From Variovorax jilinensis (lineage in GTDB: Bacteria > Pseudomonadota > Gammaproteobacteria > Burkholderiales > Burkholderiaceae_C): a stretch of 64,000 bases of DNA. Where the stretch lies: positions 372,001 through 436,000 of the forward strand of contig NZ_JASZYQ010000001.1 of NCBI RefSeq assembly GCF_030316885.1, given 5' to 3'. The notes below the pieces were generated by a model. The model had not been told where the DNA came from. It ran no database searches and saw only the letters and a program-made list of their open reading frames with translations. Each line of letters opens with the position of its first letter. Positions within the stretch are counted from its first letter, which is position 1. Below, one piece after another: positions 37,181 to 46,209 of the stretch. The position numbers and the translations under genes are program-made.

Positions 37181-39246
37181 GCCGGGGCGTTCTCCGTCGT
37201 GGCCTCGCTCGGCTCGCCGTCGGCCAGGTCGACCGCGATCGCGATCGGGCCCGCGACTTCTTCCTCGTCCTCGCCGCCCTCGTCCTCGGTCGCCGCATCG
37301 GCCGGGGCCGCATCGAGGCGCTCGATGACGGTGCCGTGCACGTCGAGCGCGATCTCGTCGATCTCGCCCAGGCGCACGCGCACGCGGGCGCCGCGCTGCA
37401 GGCCCTGCGTGCCGGCCACCTCGAACACCAGCGGCAGCGTGTCGGCGCGCACCAGTGCGCCGTTCGGCAGGTCCTTGATCAGCGTGGCCTCGAGCTCGGT
37501 GATGCCCTGCTGCTGCAGGTACTTGAGCGTCCAGAAGCGCTCCATTCCGCCCTGGTGGCCGTTGTAGGTGGCGTAGGCCGCATCGAAGCCCGAGAGGATC
37601 GAGAACAGGTCGGCGTCCTTGGGCTTGAACGGCGCCGCCAGCGCCGCGGTCTTGCCGTGGCGGGCGGCAGCGATGATCTGCCACTGGTTCACGAGGTCGG
37701 TGTAGCGACGCAGCGGCGAGGTGCTCCAGGCGTAGCTCTTCACGCCCAGGCCCGCGTGCGGCAGTGCCCGCGTGCCCATGCGCACCTTGATGCCCGGCGC
37801 CAGGCTCGCCTGGCTGCGGTACAGGCCCGGCACGCCAAGCTCGCCGAGCCAGCCGCCCCAGCTGCTGTTGGCCAGGATCATGGCCTCGGAGACGATCAGG
37901 TCGAGCGGCGCACCGCGCCGGCGGGTGCCGATCTGCACGGTCTCGCCGCCTTCCGGCTCGCCGTCGTTGCCGACCAGGCGGAAGGTGTAGTCGGGCCGGC
38001 TGAAGTTCTCGGGCTTGCCGCGCACCACTTCGCGCTGGGCCTTGAGCTGCTGCGCGAGGCGGAACAGGAAGGAGAGCGCGCTGCGCAGCGGCGCCAGCAC
38101 GGCGGGCGTGTCTGCCGCGCCGACGGCCGGGTCCTCGAGCCATTCCTGGCTGACCACCGCATCGAGCTGGTCATGGCGCAGATTGGCCACGATCGGCACG
38201 CGTTCGAGCCGGGTCTCGGTGCCCTGCAGCGCCAGCGTGGCCTCGTCGAAGCGCGCATAGAGCGACACCGCGGGGCAGTCGCGGCCTTCCTGCAGCGTGT
38301 AGGCCTCGACCACGTGGTCGGGCAACATCGTGATCTTGTGGCCCGGCATGTAGACGGTCGACATGCGTGCGCGCGCCACCTGGTCGATGGCGCTGCCCGG
38401 CTGCAGCGCGAGGCCGGGCGCCGCGATATGGATGCCGACCACCACCGTGCCGCTGCCCAGGCCCTGCACCGACAGCGCGTCGTCGATCTCGGTGGTCTGG
38501 GAATCGTCGATCGAGAACGCCTGGACGTCGGCCAGCGGCAGCTCGTCGGCGATGGCCGGCGCCTGCAGCGCGGGAAAGCCGGTGCCCTTGGGGAAGTTCT
38601 CGAACAGGAAGCGGCGCCAGTGGAACTGGTAGGCCGAGTCGATCGCGCCGGCCTGCTTGAGCAGCTCGAGCGGCGGGCGCTGGGTAGCGCGCGCGGCGTC
38701 GACCACCGCCTTGTATTCGGGCGCGTTCTTGTCGGGCTTGAACAGGATCTTGAACAGCTGCTCGCGCACCGGCGCCGGGCACTCGCCCGCGGCCAGCTGG
38801 CCGGCCCATTCCGCGATCTGCACCTGCACCAGCTTCTTCTTCTCGATCGCGGCCAGCGCCTGCTGGATGATCTCGGCCGGCGCCTTCTTGAAGCGGCCCT
38901 TGCCGGCACGCCGGAAGTAGTGCGGTGCATCGAACAGCGCCAGCAGCGCCGCAGCCTGCTGCTCTAGCGTCGGGCGCGGCTGGAAATACTCGGCGGCCAG
39001 TTCCTCGAAGCCGAAATCACCCTCGGGCGCGAATTCCCAGGCCAGGTCGAGATCGACCGTGGCGGCCAGCGCACGGCCGGCAGCGATCAGTTCCGCGGGA
39101 GCCGGCTTCTCGAAGCGCAGCACGATGTGGGCGGTCTTGACCTTGACCCGCTTGCCGGTCTCGAGCTCCACCTGCGCGGAGGACTCGGCCTCCGACAGGA
39201 CACGGCCGCCCAGGTATTTGCCGGCTTCTTCGAACAATACAAACAT
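37177..39246 (-). CDS. RNB-family exoribonuclease (RNase II/R type)
   Basis: 689 residues. Degrades RNA 3' to 5'. The N-terminal region (MFVLFEEAGKYLGGRVLSEA) is of the RNase II-like type found in many betaproteobacteria rather than the tandem cold-shock domains of RNase R. The catalytic centre SIDDSQTTEIDDALS near residue 245 keeps the Asp cluster, and YAWSTSPLRRYTDLVNQ near 520 is the family signature. A short S1-like beta domain follows (residues about 585-645), then an acidic tail (EDEGGEDEEEV). Confidence 0.93.
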   Translation of the reverse strand: MFVLFEEAGKYLGGRVLSEAESSAQVELETGKRVKVKTAHIVLRFEKPAPAELIAAGRALAATVDLDLAWEFAPEGDFGFEELAAEYFQPRPTLEQQAAALLALFDAPHYFRRAGKGRFKKAPAEIIQQALAAIEKKKLVQVQIAEWAGQLAAGECPAPVREQLFKILFKPDKNAPEYKAVVDAARATQRPPLELLKQAGAIDSAYQFHWRRFLFENFPKGTGFPALQAPAIADELPLADVQAFSIDDSQTTEIDDALSVQGLGSGTVVVGIHIAAPGLALQPGSAIDQVARARMSTVYMPGHKITMLPDHVVEAYTLQEGRDCPAVSLYARFDEATLALQGTETRLERVPIVANLRHDQLDAVVSQEWLEDPAVGAADTPAVLAPLRSALSFLFRLAQQLKAQREVVRGKPENFSRPDYTFRLVGNDGEPEGGETVQIGTRRRGAPLDLIVSEAMILANSSWGGWLGELGVPGLYRSQASLAPGIKVRMGTRALPHAGLGVKSYAWSTSPLRRYTDLVNQWQIIAAARHGKTAALAAPFKPKDADLFSILSGFDAAYATYNGHQGGMERFWTLKYLQQQGITELEATLIKDLPNGALVRADTLPLVFEVAGTQGLQRGARVRVRLGEIDEIALDVHGTVIERLDAAPADAATEDEGGEDEEEVAGPIAIAVDLADGEPSEATTENAPA

Positions 39247-39304
39247 GGCGCGGATTGTCCCATGCGCGGCTGCCCGGGCGGCTCCGCGACGCCGGTGGCC
39301 CGGA

Positions 39305-39892
39305 TCAGACCGGGTCGATGAAGGCCAGCACCCGATCCAGGTGGCGGCTCTCGAAATCCGACAGGGCGTGGTCGCCGCCTTCGAGCAGGTCGATCCGGCT
39401 GCCCGGGTAGCGGTCGGTCATGTCGCGCCAGTCGAGCACCTCGTCGCCCTTGGCGATCACGGCCAGCACCTGTTCGGGCCGATCGAGCGGGCCGGCCTCC
39501 AGCGCGCGCAGTTCGGCGATGTATTCGGGCCTGAAATGGAAATGCTCGGACGGGTCGTGCCAGAGCGTCTGGTCGCCGATGTGACGCACCAGGTCGCGCG
39601 CCGGGTCGACCGCGGGATTCAGCAGCACGGCGCGGCAGTAGGTGGTGGCCGTCACGTAGGTGGCATAGAAACCGCCGAGCGAGGAGCCGACCACCGCCAT
39701 CGAGCCGCGCGGCCAGTCGGCGATGCCGCGCATCACGAGCGCGATCGCATCGCGTGGCGAAGGCGGCAGCTGCGGGCACCACCAGTGCACTTTCGGGTGG
39801 CGTTCGGCCACCCGGCGCGCCATCTGGCTGGCCTTGGTCGATCGCGGCGAGGAACGGAAGCCGTGCAGGTAGAGCAGGTGGGTGGTGGGCAT
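39305..39892 (-). CDS. YqiA/YcfP-type alpha/beta-fold esterase
   Basis: 195 residues. LLYLHGFRSSPRSTKA near the start is the oxyanion-side motif, GSSLGGFYA near residue 69 the nucleophile elbow, GDEVLD near 148 the acid and GGDHALSDF near 172 the catalytic His. E. coli YqiA is an acyl-CoA/palmitoyl thioesterase-like enzyme; the substrate here is unknown. First gene of the minus-strand run down to ruvC. GATAAT lies 6 nt before its ATG. Confidence 0.9.
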   Translation of the reverse strand: MPTTHLLYLHGFRSSPRSTKASQMARRVAERHPKVHWWCPQLPPSPRDAIALVMRGIADWPRGSMAVVGSSLGGFYATYVTATTYCRAVLLNPAVDPARDLVRHIGDQTLWHDPSEHFHFRPEYIAELRALEAGPLDRPEQVLAVIAKGDEVLDWRDMTDRYPGSRIDLLEGGDHALSDFESRHLDRVLAFIDPV

Positions 39893-39898
39893 GGCGCG

Positions 39899-39904
39899 AT
39901 TATC
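39899..39904 (-). promoter_or_regulatory. Candidate -10 (GATAAT) of the YqiA-like gene
   Basis: GATAAT on the minus strand, 6 nt before ATG 39892, followed by CGCGCC and no ribosome site. Divergent from the rodA hexamer 55 bp away. Confidence 0.5.
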
Positions 39905-39958
39905 GGGACCGGCGGCCCGTTTTTGGCCCCGGGGCGCTCGGGCGTGGCCTCGGGCTGG

Positions 39959-39964
39959 GATAAT
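39959..39964 (+). promoter_or_regulatory. Candidate extended -10 (TGG-GATAAT) of rodA
   Basis: GATAAT with TGG directly before it, 8 nt before the rodA ATG at 39973. No Shine-Dalgarno sequence. Confidence 0.5.
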
Positions 39965-39972
39965 CGCCGCCC

Positions 39973-41127
39973 ATGTCGGCCGTCTTCAACCAACCCTCGC
40001 TCGCGCGGCGCCTGTTGCCCGTGTTCCAGGGCTTCGACGGCTTCCTCGCCTTTGCCGTGCTGCTGCTGGCCTGTGCCGGCATGCTGACCATGTATTCGTC
40101 GGGCTTCGACCATGGCACGCGCTTCGTCGACCATGGCCGCAACATGCTGCTGGCGGGCTTCATCATGTTCGTCGTGGCCCAGGTGCCGCCGCAGCGGCTC
40201 ATGACCGCGGCGGTGCCGATCTACACCATCGGCGTGGCGCTGCTGATCGCGGTGGCGCTGTTCGGCATCACCAAGAAGGGCGCCCAGCGCTGGATCAACG
40301 TCGGCATCGTGATCCAGCCCAGCGAGATCCTCAAGATCGCCATGCCGCTGATGCTGGCGTGGTGGTTCCAGCGCCGCGAAGGGCAGTTGCGGCCGCTGGA
40401 TTTCGTCGTCGCGACGGTGCTGCTGGCGATTCCGGTCGGCCTGATCATGAAGCAGCCCGACCTCGGCACCTCGCTGCTGGTGCTCGCGACCGGGCTGTCG
40501 GTGATCTTCTTCGCCGGGCTGCCGTGGAAGCTGATCGTGCCGCCGGTGGCAATCGGCGTGATCGCGGTGGTGCTGATCGTCGGATTCGAATCGCAGCTGT
40601 GTGCCGACGGCTTCGACTGGCGCGTGCTGCACGACTACCAGAAGCAGCGCGTGTGCACGCTGCTCGACCCGACCAAGGACCCGCTCGGCAAGGGCTTCCA
40701 CATCATCCAGGGCATGATCGCGATCGGCTCGGGCGGGATCGGCGGCAAGGGCTTCATGCAGGGCACCCAGACCCACCTCGAATTCATTCCCGAGCGCACG
40801 ACCGACTTCATCTTCGCGGCCTATTCCGAGGAATTCGGCCTGGCCGGCAACCTGGCGCTGATCGCCGCCTTCATCTTCCTGATCTTCCGCGGCCTGGCGA
40901 TCGCGCTCGACGCGCCGACCCTGTTCTCGCGCCTGCTCGCGGGCGCGGTCACGATGATCTTCTTCACCTACGCCTTCGTGAACATGGGCATGGTGAGCGG
41001 CATCCTGCCGGTGGTCGGCGTGCCGCTGCCCTTCATCAGCTACGGCGGCACGGCGATGGTCACCCTGGGGCTGGGCCTGGGCATCCTGATGTCGATCTCG
41101 CGCGCCAAGCGGTTGATACAGAGCTGA
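39973..41127 (+). CDS. rodA: Elongasome peptidoglycan glycosyltransferase RodA (MrdB)
   Basis: 384 residues, SEDS family, about ten membrane helices. Polymerises lateral-wall glycan with PBP2. GAQRWINVGIVIQPSEILKIAMP near residue 95, MKQPDLGTSLLVLATG near 157 (conserved Asp), DPLGKGFHIIQGMIAIGSGG near 236, and ERTTDFIFAAYSEEFGLAG near 275 are SEDS hallmarks. mrdA (PBP2) and mreBCD are not beside it in this window. Ends in basic AKRLIQS. Confidence 0.96.
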   Translation: MSAVFNQPSLARRLLPVFQGFDGFLAFAVLLLACAGMLTMYSSGFDHGTRFVDHGRNMLLAGFIMFVVAQVPPQRLMTAAVPIYTIGVALLIAVALFGITKKGAQRWINVGIVIQPSEILKIAMPLMLAWWFQRREGQLRPLDFVVATVLLAIPVGLIMKQPDLGTSLLVLATGLSVIFFAGLPWKLIVPPVAIGVIAVVLIVGFESQLCADGFDWRVLHDYQKQRVCTLLDPTKDPLGKGFHIIQGMIAIGSGGIGGKGFMQGTQTHLEFIPERTTDFIFAAYSEEFGLAGNLALIAAFIFLIFRGLAIALDAPTLFSRLLAGAVTMIFFTYAFVNMGMVSGILPVVGVPLPFISYGGTAMVTLGLGLGILMSISRAKRLIQS

Positions 41128-41225
41128 CCCCCAGGTTGGCTCACTGCGTGTAGCCGCCCACCCCCTTTCAGGGGGCGCAGTCAGCGGCCCGGCGCAGGCG
41201 GTTCCGCGACTGCCCACCAACAGGC
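41128..41225. repeat. Dispersed GC-rich intergenic repeat, copy 3
   Basis: Starts CCCCCAGGTTGGCTCACT, then GTAGCCGCCCACCCCCTTTC, AGGGGGC, CAGCGGCCCGGCGCAGGCGG, TTCCGCG. Nearly the same as copy 5 at 49295. Fills most of the 185-bp rodA-tldD gap. Confidence 0.85.
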
Positions 41226-41300
41226 GAGCGCTGCGCGCCGCCAGGGGAACGCCAGCAGGGGATGCTCGAGCTATACGCAGTAAGCGAGGCCGAGGGCGAG

Positions 41301-41306
41301 CATAAT
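41301..41306 (+). promoter_or_regulatory. Candidate -10 (CATAAT) of tldD
   Basis: CATAAT 6 nt before the tldD ATG at 41313; no Shine-Dalgarno sequence. Confidence 0.5.
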
Positions 41307-41312
41307 TCTTCG

Positions 41313-42773
41313 ATGATCTCCCGCGAACCCACCATCGAGCGCCTCGCCACGGCGCAGCAGCTCCTGCTCACGCCCTTCGGACTCGACGAATCGCACCTTT
41401 CCCGGGCGCTGGCCGAGATCAGGGCGCACCAGGTGGATGACGCCGATCTCTACTTCCAGTACACGCGCAGCGAAGGCTGGAGCCTCGAGGAGGGCATCGT
41501 CAAGACCGGCAGCTTCAGCATCGACCAGGGCGTCGGCGTGCGGGCGGTCAGCGGCGAGAAGACCGCCTTCGCCTACTCGGACGACATCTCCGAAGCCTCG
41601 CTGCTCGACGCCGCCCGCACCGTGCGCAGCATCTCCGCGGCCGGCAAGACCGCCCGGGTGAAGGCGGCAACGCGCAAGATCGCAGGCAGCCGTTCGCTCT
41701 ACGACGGCGTCGACCCGATCTCCACGCTCGACAGCACCGCCAAGGTCAAGCTGCTCGAGAAGGTAGAGCAACTCGCACGTTCCCGCGATCCGCGCGTGGC
41801 ACAGGTGATGGCCGGCCTCGCGAGCGAATACGACGTGGTCCTGGTGGCGCGCGCCGACGGCACGCTGGCGGCCGACGTGCGGCCGCTGGTGCGCCTGTCC
41901 GTCACCGTCATCGCCGAACAGAACGGTCGCCGCGAAGTCGGCTCCGGCGGCGGCGGCGGGCGCTTCGGCCTGGCCTACTTCGACGACGAACACATCGCGC
42001 AGTACGTCGACCAGGCCGTCAAGTCGGCGCTGACCAACCTCGATTCGCGCCCGGCGCCGGCCGGCGAGATGACGGTCGTGCTCGGCCCGGGCTGGCCCGG
42101 CATCCTGCTGCACGAGGCGATCGGCCACGGGCTCGAGGGCGACTTCAACCGCAAGGGCTCGAGCGCCTTCTCGGGCCGCATCGGCGAACGCGTGGCGGCC
42201 AAGGGCGTGACCGTGCTCGACGACGGCACCATCGCCGACCGCCGCGGCTCGCTCAACGTCGACGACGAGGGCAACGCCACGCAGCGCAACGTGCTGATCG
42301 AGGACGGCATCCTCAAGGCCTACATCCAGGATTCGCTCAACGCCCGCCTCATGAAGGCCAGGCCGACCGGCAACGGCCGGCGCGAGAGCTATGCGCACGC
42401 GCCGATGCCGCGCATGACCAACACCTACATGCTGGGCGGCGACAGGGAGCCGAAGGAGATCGTCGCGAGCATCAAGAAGGGCCTCTACGCCACCAACTTC
42501 GGCGGCGGCCAGGTCGACATCACGAGCGGCAAGTTCGTGTTCTCGGCGAGCGAGGCCTACTGGGTCGAGAACGGCAAGATCCAGTATCCGGTCAAGGGCG
42601 CGACCATCGTCGGCAACGGACCCGACGCGCTCACCCGCGTCACGATGATCGGCAACGACATGGCGCTCGATTCGGGCGTCGGCACCTGCGGCAAGGAAGG
42701 CCAGAGCGTGCCGGTCGGCGTCGGCCAGCCCACCTTGCGCATCGACGGCCTCACGGTCGGCGGCACCGCCTGA
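41313..42773 (+). CDS. tldD: Metalloprotease TldD
   Basis: 486 residues. With TldE/PmbA it forms a zinc protease that trims unfolded peptides (microcin B17, CcdA in E. coli). The HExxxH motif is H267-E-A-I-G-H272, followed by GLEGDFNRKGSSAFSG. TYMLGGDREPKEIVASIKKGLY and the C-terminal GTCGKEGQSVPVGVGQPT segment are conserved in the family; the Cys there is a likely zinc ligand. pmbA is not adjacent. Start chosen at ATG 41313 from family length. Confidence 0.96.
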   Translation: MISREPTIERLATAQQLLLTPFGLDESHLSRALAEIRAHQVDDADLYFQYTRSEGWSLEEGIVKTGSFSIDQGVGVRAVSGEKTAFAYSDDISEASLLDAARTVRSISAAGKTARVKAATRKIAGSRSLYDGVDPISTLDSTAKVKLLEKVEQLARSRDPRVAQVMAGLASEYDVVLVARADGTLAADVRPLVRLSVTVIAEQNGRREVGSGGGGGRFGLAYFDDEHIAQYVDQAVKSALTNLDSRPAPAGEMTVVLGPGWPGILLHEAIGHGLEGDFNRKGSSAFSGRIGERVAAKGVTVLDDGTIADRRGSLNVDDEGNATQRNVLIEDGILKAYIQDSLNARLMKARPTGNGRRESYAHAPMPRMTNTYMLGGDREPKEIVASIKKGLYATNFGGGQVDITSGKFVFSASEAYWVENGKIQYPVKGATIVGNGPDALTRVTMIGNDMALDSGVGTCGKEGQSVPVGVGQPTLRIDGLTVGGTA

Positions 42774-42785
42774 CCGTTCCTGTGC

Positions 42786-42791
42786 TAGAGT
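42786..42791 (+). promoter_or_regulatory. Candidate extended -10 (TGC-TAGAGT) of the aroG leader
   Basis: TAGAGT preceded by TGC, 8 nt before the leader-peptide ATG at 42800. Same arrangement as at other unit heads here. It lies 12 bp after the tldD stop. Confidence 0.45.
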
Positions 42792-42799
42792 CGCCTTCC

Positions 42800-42883
42800 A
42801 TGTCCGCCGCCCGCTCCTTTTACTTTGCCTACTTTTGGTTCCCGGTTTCCGGCGGACGAGAGGCGCGCGCAAGGCTCGGATAG
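42800..42883 (+). CDS. aroG leader peptide, 27 residues with FYFAYFWF run
   Basis: ATG 42800 to TAG 42883. Residues 7-14 read FYFAYFWF: four Phe, two Tyr and one Trp in eight codons, in a 27-residue peptide otherwise rich in Ser, Ala, Gly and Arg. Such runs sense charged aromatic tRNAs by ribosome stalling, as in the pheA and trp leaders. The aromatic codons (42818-42841) lie in the loop between RNA segments 1 and 2 of the attenuator, as the mechanism requires. Followed by a terminator and then aroG. The peptide itself is not expected to have another function. Confidence 0.88.
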   Translation: MSAARSFYFAYFWFPVSGGREARARLG

Positions 42884-42943
42884 AGCAAGCAGACAGCAAG
42901 ACCTCCCAAAACCGCCGGTGCCCCAAGCCCCGGCGGTTTTTTT
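42802..42943 (+). promoter_or_regulatory. Ribosome-mediated attenuator of aroG (segments 1:2, 2:3, 3:4)
   Basis: Four segments can pair in mutually exclusive ways. 1:2 is GTCCGCCG (42802-42809) with CGGCGGAC (42850-42857), 8 bp. 2:3, the antiterminator, is CCGGCGG (42849-42855) with CCGCCGG (42912-42918), 7 bp. 3:4, the terminator, is 42908-42918 with 42930-42940, 11 bp. A ribosome stalled on the aromatic codons would open segment 1 and free segment 2 to pair with 3; a ribosome reaching the stop at 42883 would cover segment 2 and let 3:4 form. Confidence 0.82.
42908..42943 (+). terminator. Intrinsic terminator of the aroG leader
   Basis: Stem AAAACCGCCGG (42908-42918) with CCGGCGGTTTT (42930-42940), 11-nt loop, T-run 42937-42943. 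It precedes aroG by 39 bp, so it must act as an attenuator. Confidence 0.9.
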
Positions 42944-42982
42944 ATGCCCTCACGATATCCACACCCTTCGAAGGAAGCACCG

Positions 42983-44101
<1,119 letters not shown>

Positions 44102-44122
44102 GGCCGGCTGCGCGGCGGGCGC

Positions 44123-44635
44123 TCAGATCAGCGCCGCGAGCTCCGGCCAGTGGTGGCGCATCAGCGCCGCTTCCTCGCCGTCGGGCTGCATGAAGGCGAA
44201 GTCGGCGAAGTCGAAGCCCGGGCCGACGGTGCAGCTCACCAGCGTGTAGTCGTCGCCTTCCGCGCCCGGCGTGGCCGGCGTGATCGGCCGAGCCGCCTGC
44301 CACTGGCCGGCCGCCACCGTGTGCTGCGGGTGCGTGCCATGGCTGTCGATCGGGCCCAGGCGCAGGCGCGCCGGCGGCGTGCGCAGCGCGGCATCGCAGG
44401 TCCAGAGCGCGAGCGGCGCGCCTTCCAGGTGGATCCAGACCTCGTCGGACTGCACGCGGTGCCAGCGCGAATGCTGGCCGGCCTCGAGCAGATAGTAGAT
44501 GGTGGTCAGCGCATCGCGCGCCGGTCGGCCGTCGGCGGGCATCACCTGTGCGGCCGAGCGGAACAGCTCGCGAAACCACCCGCCCTCGGGATGGGCCTCG
44601 AGTTTCAGCGTGTCGATGAGCTGGCGCGCGCGCAT
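44123..44635 (-). CDS. Cupin-fold DUF985 protein
   Basis: 170 residues. LEAHPEGGWFRELFRS near the start, TTIYYLLEAGQHSRWHRVQSDEVWIHLEGAPL near residue 44 and VSCTVGPGFDFADFAF near 132 define the DUF985/cupin_5 family. The HSRWHRVQSDEVW pattern supplies His and Glu residues that could bind a metal. Some relatives act on sugars or nucleotides, but the function is unsettled. Starts 4 bp after the mpl stop, so it is probably cotranscribed with mpl. Confidence 0.88.
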   Translation of the reverse strand: MRARQLIDTLKLEAHPEGGWFRELFRSAAQVMPADGRPARDALTTIYYLLEAGQHSRWHRVQSDEVWIHLEGAPLALWTCDAALRTPPARLRLGPIDSHGTHPQHTVAAGQWQAARPITPATPGAEGDDYTLVSCTVGPGFDFADFAFMQPDGEEAALMRHHWPELAALI

Positions 44636-44639
44636 CGCG

Positions 44640-46139
44640 TCATTGTGCGCCGGCGAGCGCCGCGAGCAGCTTGTCGTGCACGCCGCCGAAGCCGCCGTTG
44701 CTCATGCAGACGATGTGGTCGCCGGGACGCGCGGCCGCCGACACCCGGGCCACCAGCGGCGCAATGGCGGCGTCCACGTGCGCACGCGCGCCCATCGGCG
44801 CCAGTGCCGCGGCCGCGTCCCAGTCGAGGCCGCCGCTGTGGCAGAAGGCCAGGTCCGCCGACTCGAGGCTCCAGGACAGCTGGGCCGTCATGGTGCCGAG
44901 CTTCATGGTGTTGCTGCGCGGCTCGAACACCGCAAGGATCCGTTCGCCGCGGCCGCCGGCGGCATCGAGCTTGCGGCGCAGGCCGTCGAGCGTGGTGCGG
45001 ATCGCGGTCGGGTGGTGGGCGAAGTCGTCGTAGACCGTGATCGCTCCCTCGGCGCGCGCGACGCTGCCGCGCAGTTCCATGCGCCGGCGCACGTTGCGGA
45101 AACTGCCGAGCGCGTCGGCCGCCTCGGACGGCGCGACGCCGACGTGTTCGGCGGCAGCGATCGCGGCCAGCGCGTTCATCTGGTTGTGCAGGCCCGAAAG
45201 TGCCCATTCGACGCGGCCGACGCGCTCGCCGCGGCGCAGCACGTCGAAGGCGTCGTGTGCGCCTTCGGCCTGCCATTCGCCGCCGCCGCCGAAGCGCGCG
45301 AGCTCGCTCCAGCAGCCCTGGGCGAGCACGCGCTCGAGACTCTGCTCGGTGGCATTCACCACCAGCCGACCCTGGCCCGGCACCGTGCGAACCAGATGAT
45401 GGAACTGGCGCTCGATCGCCGCCAGGTCGTCGAAGATGTCGGCGTGGTCGAACTCGAGGTTGTTGAGGATCGCCGTGCGCGGGCGGTAGTGGACGAACTT
45501 GCTGCGCTTGTCGAAGAAGGCGGTGTCGTATTCGTCCGCTTCGATGACGAATGTGGCCCCCACGCTCCCCACTTCGTGTGGTTCGCTGCCCCCCGAGGGG
45601 GACGCGGCAGCCTTGGGGCGGCCCGGCGACGGCCGAGTCGCCCCGCCGCCTTCTGCTGCAGCGCCGCCCAGGCGCGCCGAAACCCCGAAGTCCAGCGGCA
45701 CGCCGCCGACCAGGAAGCCGGGCGCCAGCCCCGCCCGTTCGAGGATCCAGGCCAGCATCGATGTCGTGGTGGTCTTGCCGTGCGTGCCTGCCACCGCCAG
45801 CACGTGGCGGCCCTGCAGCACCTCCTCGGCCAGCCACTGCGGGCCGCTCGTGTAGGGCGCTCCGGCATCGAGGATGGCTTCCATGAGCGGGAACTTGGGG
45901 CTCCCATCGGCCAGGCGCGCGCGCGAGACCACGTTGCCGACCACGAACATGTCGGGCTTCAGGGCCAGCTGGTCGGCGCCGAAGCCCTCGATCAGGTCGA
46001 TGCCGAGCGCGCGCAACTGGTCGCTCATCGGCGGATAGACGCCGGCATCGCAGCCGGTCACGCGGTGGCCGGCCTCGCGTGCGAGGGCCGCCACACCGCC
46101 CATGAAGGTGCCGCAGATGCCCAGGATGTGAATGTGCAT
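44640..46139 (-). CDS. mpl: UDP-MurNAc:tripeptide ligase Mpl, with in-frame repeat insertion
   Basis: 499 residues, about 40 longer than E. coli Mpl (457). Recycles murein tripeptide by joining it to UDP-MurNAc. IHILGICGTFMGGVAALA at the start, P-loop [10 protein letters not shown] at residues 117-126, FVIEADEYDTAFFDKRSK near 197 and YDDFAHHPTAI near 375 are conserved. Between SARLG (residue 158) and FVIEADEYD (197) lies an insert of about 36 residues, Gly/Ala/Pro/Ser-rich, encoded by a copy of the dispersed genomic repeat. The frame is intact and flanking motifs are complete. TAGAAT lies 6 nt before the ATG. Confidence 0.95.
   Translation of the reverse strand: MHIHILGICGTFMGGVAALAREAGHRVTGCDAGVYPPMSDQLRALGIDLIEGFGADQLALKPDMFVVGNVVSRARLADGSPKFPLMEAILDAGAPYTSGPQWLAEEVLQGRHVLAVAGTHGKTTTTSMLAWILERAGLAPGFLVGGVPLDFGVSARLGGAAAEGGGATRPSPGRPKAAASPSGGSEPHEVGSVGATFVIEADEYDTAFFDKRSKFVHYRPRTAILNNLEFDHADIFDDLAAIERQFHHLVRTVPGQGRLVVNATEQSLERVLAQGCWSELARFGGGGEWQAEGAHDAFDVLRRGERVGRVEWALSGLHNQMNALAAIAAAEHVGVAPSEAADALGSFRNVRRRMELRGSVARAEGAITVYDDFAHHPTAIRTTLDGLRRKLDAAGGRGERILAVFEPRSNTMKLGTMTAQLSWSLESADLAFCHSGGLDWDAAAALAPMGARAHVDAAIAPLVARVSAAARPGDHIVCMSNGGFGGVHDKLLAALAGAQ
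45558..45665. repeat. Dispersed GC-rich repeat, copy 4, inside mpl
   Basis: Plus-strand text reads CCCACGCTCCCCACTTCGTG, then TGGTTCGCTGCCCCCCGAGG, then GGACGCGGC and a CGGCCCGGCG stretch. It matches copy 2 at 8344 and shares the ACTTCGTGT module with copy 5. Length is a multiple of three, preserving the mpl frame. Confidence 0.85.
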
Positions 46140-46145
46140 CGGTCG

Positions 46146-46151
46146 ATTCTA
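46146..46151 (-). promoter_or_regulatory. Candidate -10 (TAGAAT) of mpl
   Basis: TAGAAT on the minus strand, 6 nt before the mpl ATG at 46139; no ribosome site. Confidence 0.5.
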
Positions 46152-46197
46152 GGGACGCGCGCAGGTGCATCCGTGCATGCAATCTGCCCAGTCCGGG

Positions 46198-46203
46198 CAA
46201 AAT
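46198..46203 (+). promoter_or_regulatory. Candidate -10 (CAAAAT) of the gene at 46210
   Basis: CAAAAT 6 nt before ATG 46210, no Shine-Dalgarno sequence; divergent from the mpl hexamer. Confidence 0.45.
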
Positions 46204-46209
46204 GGGCCG

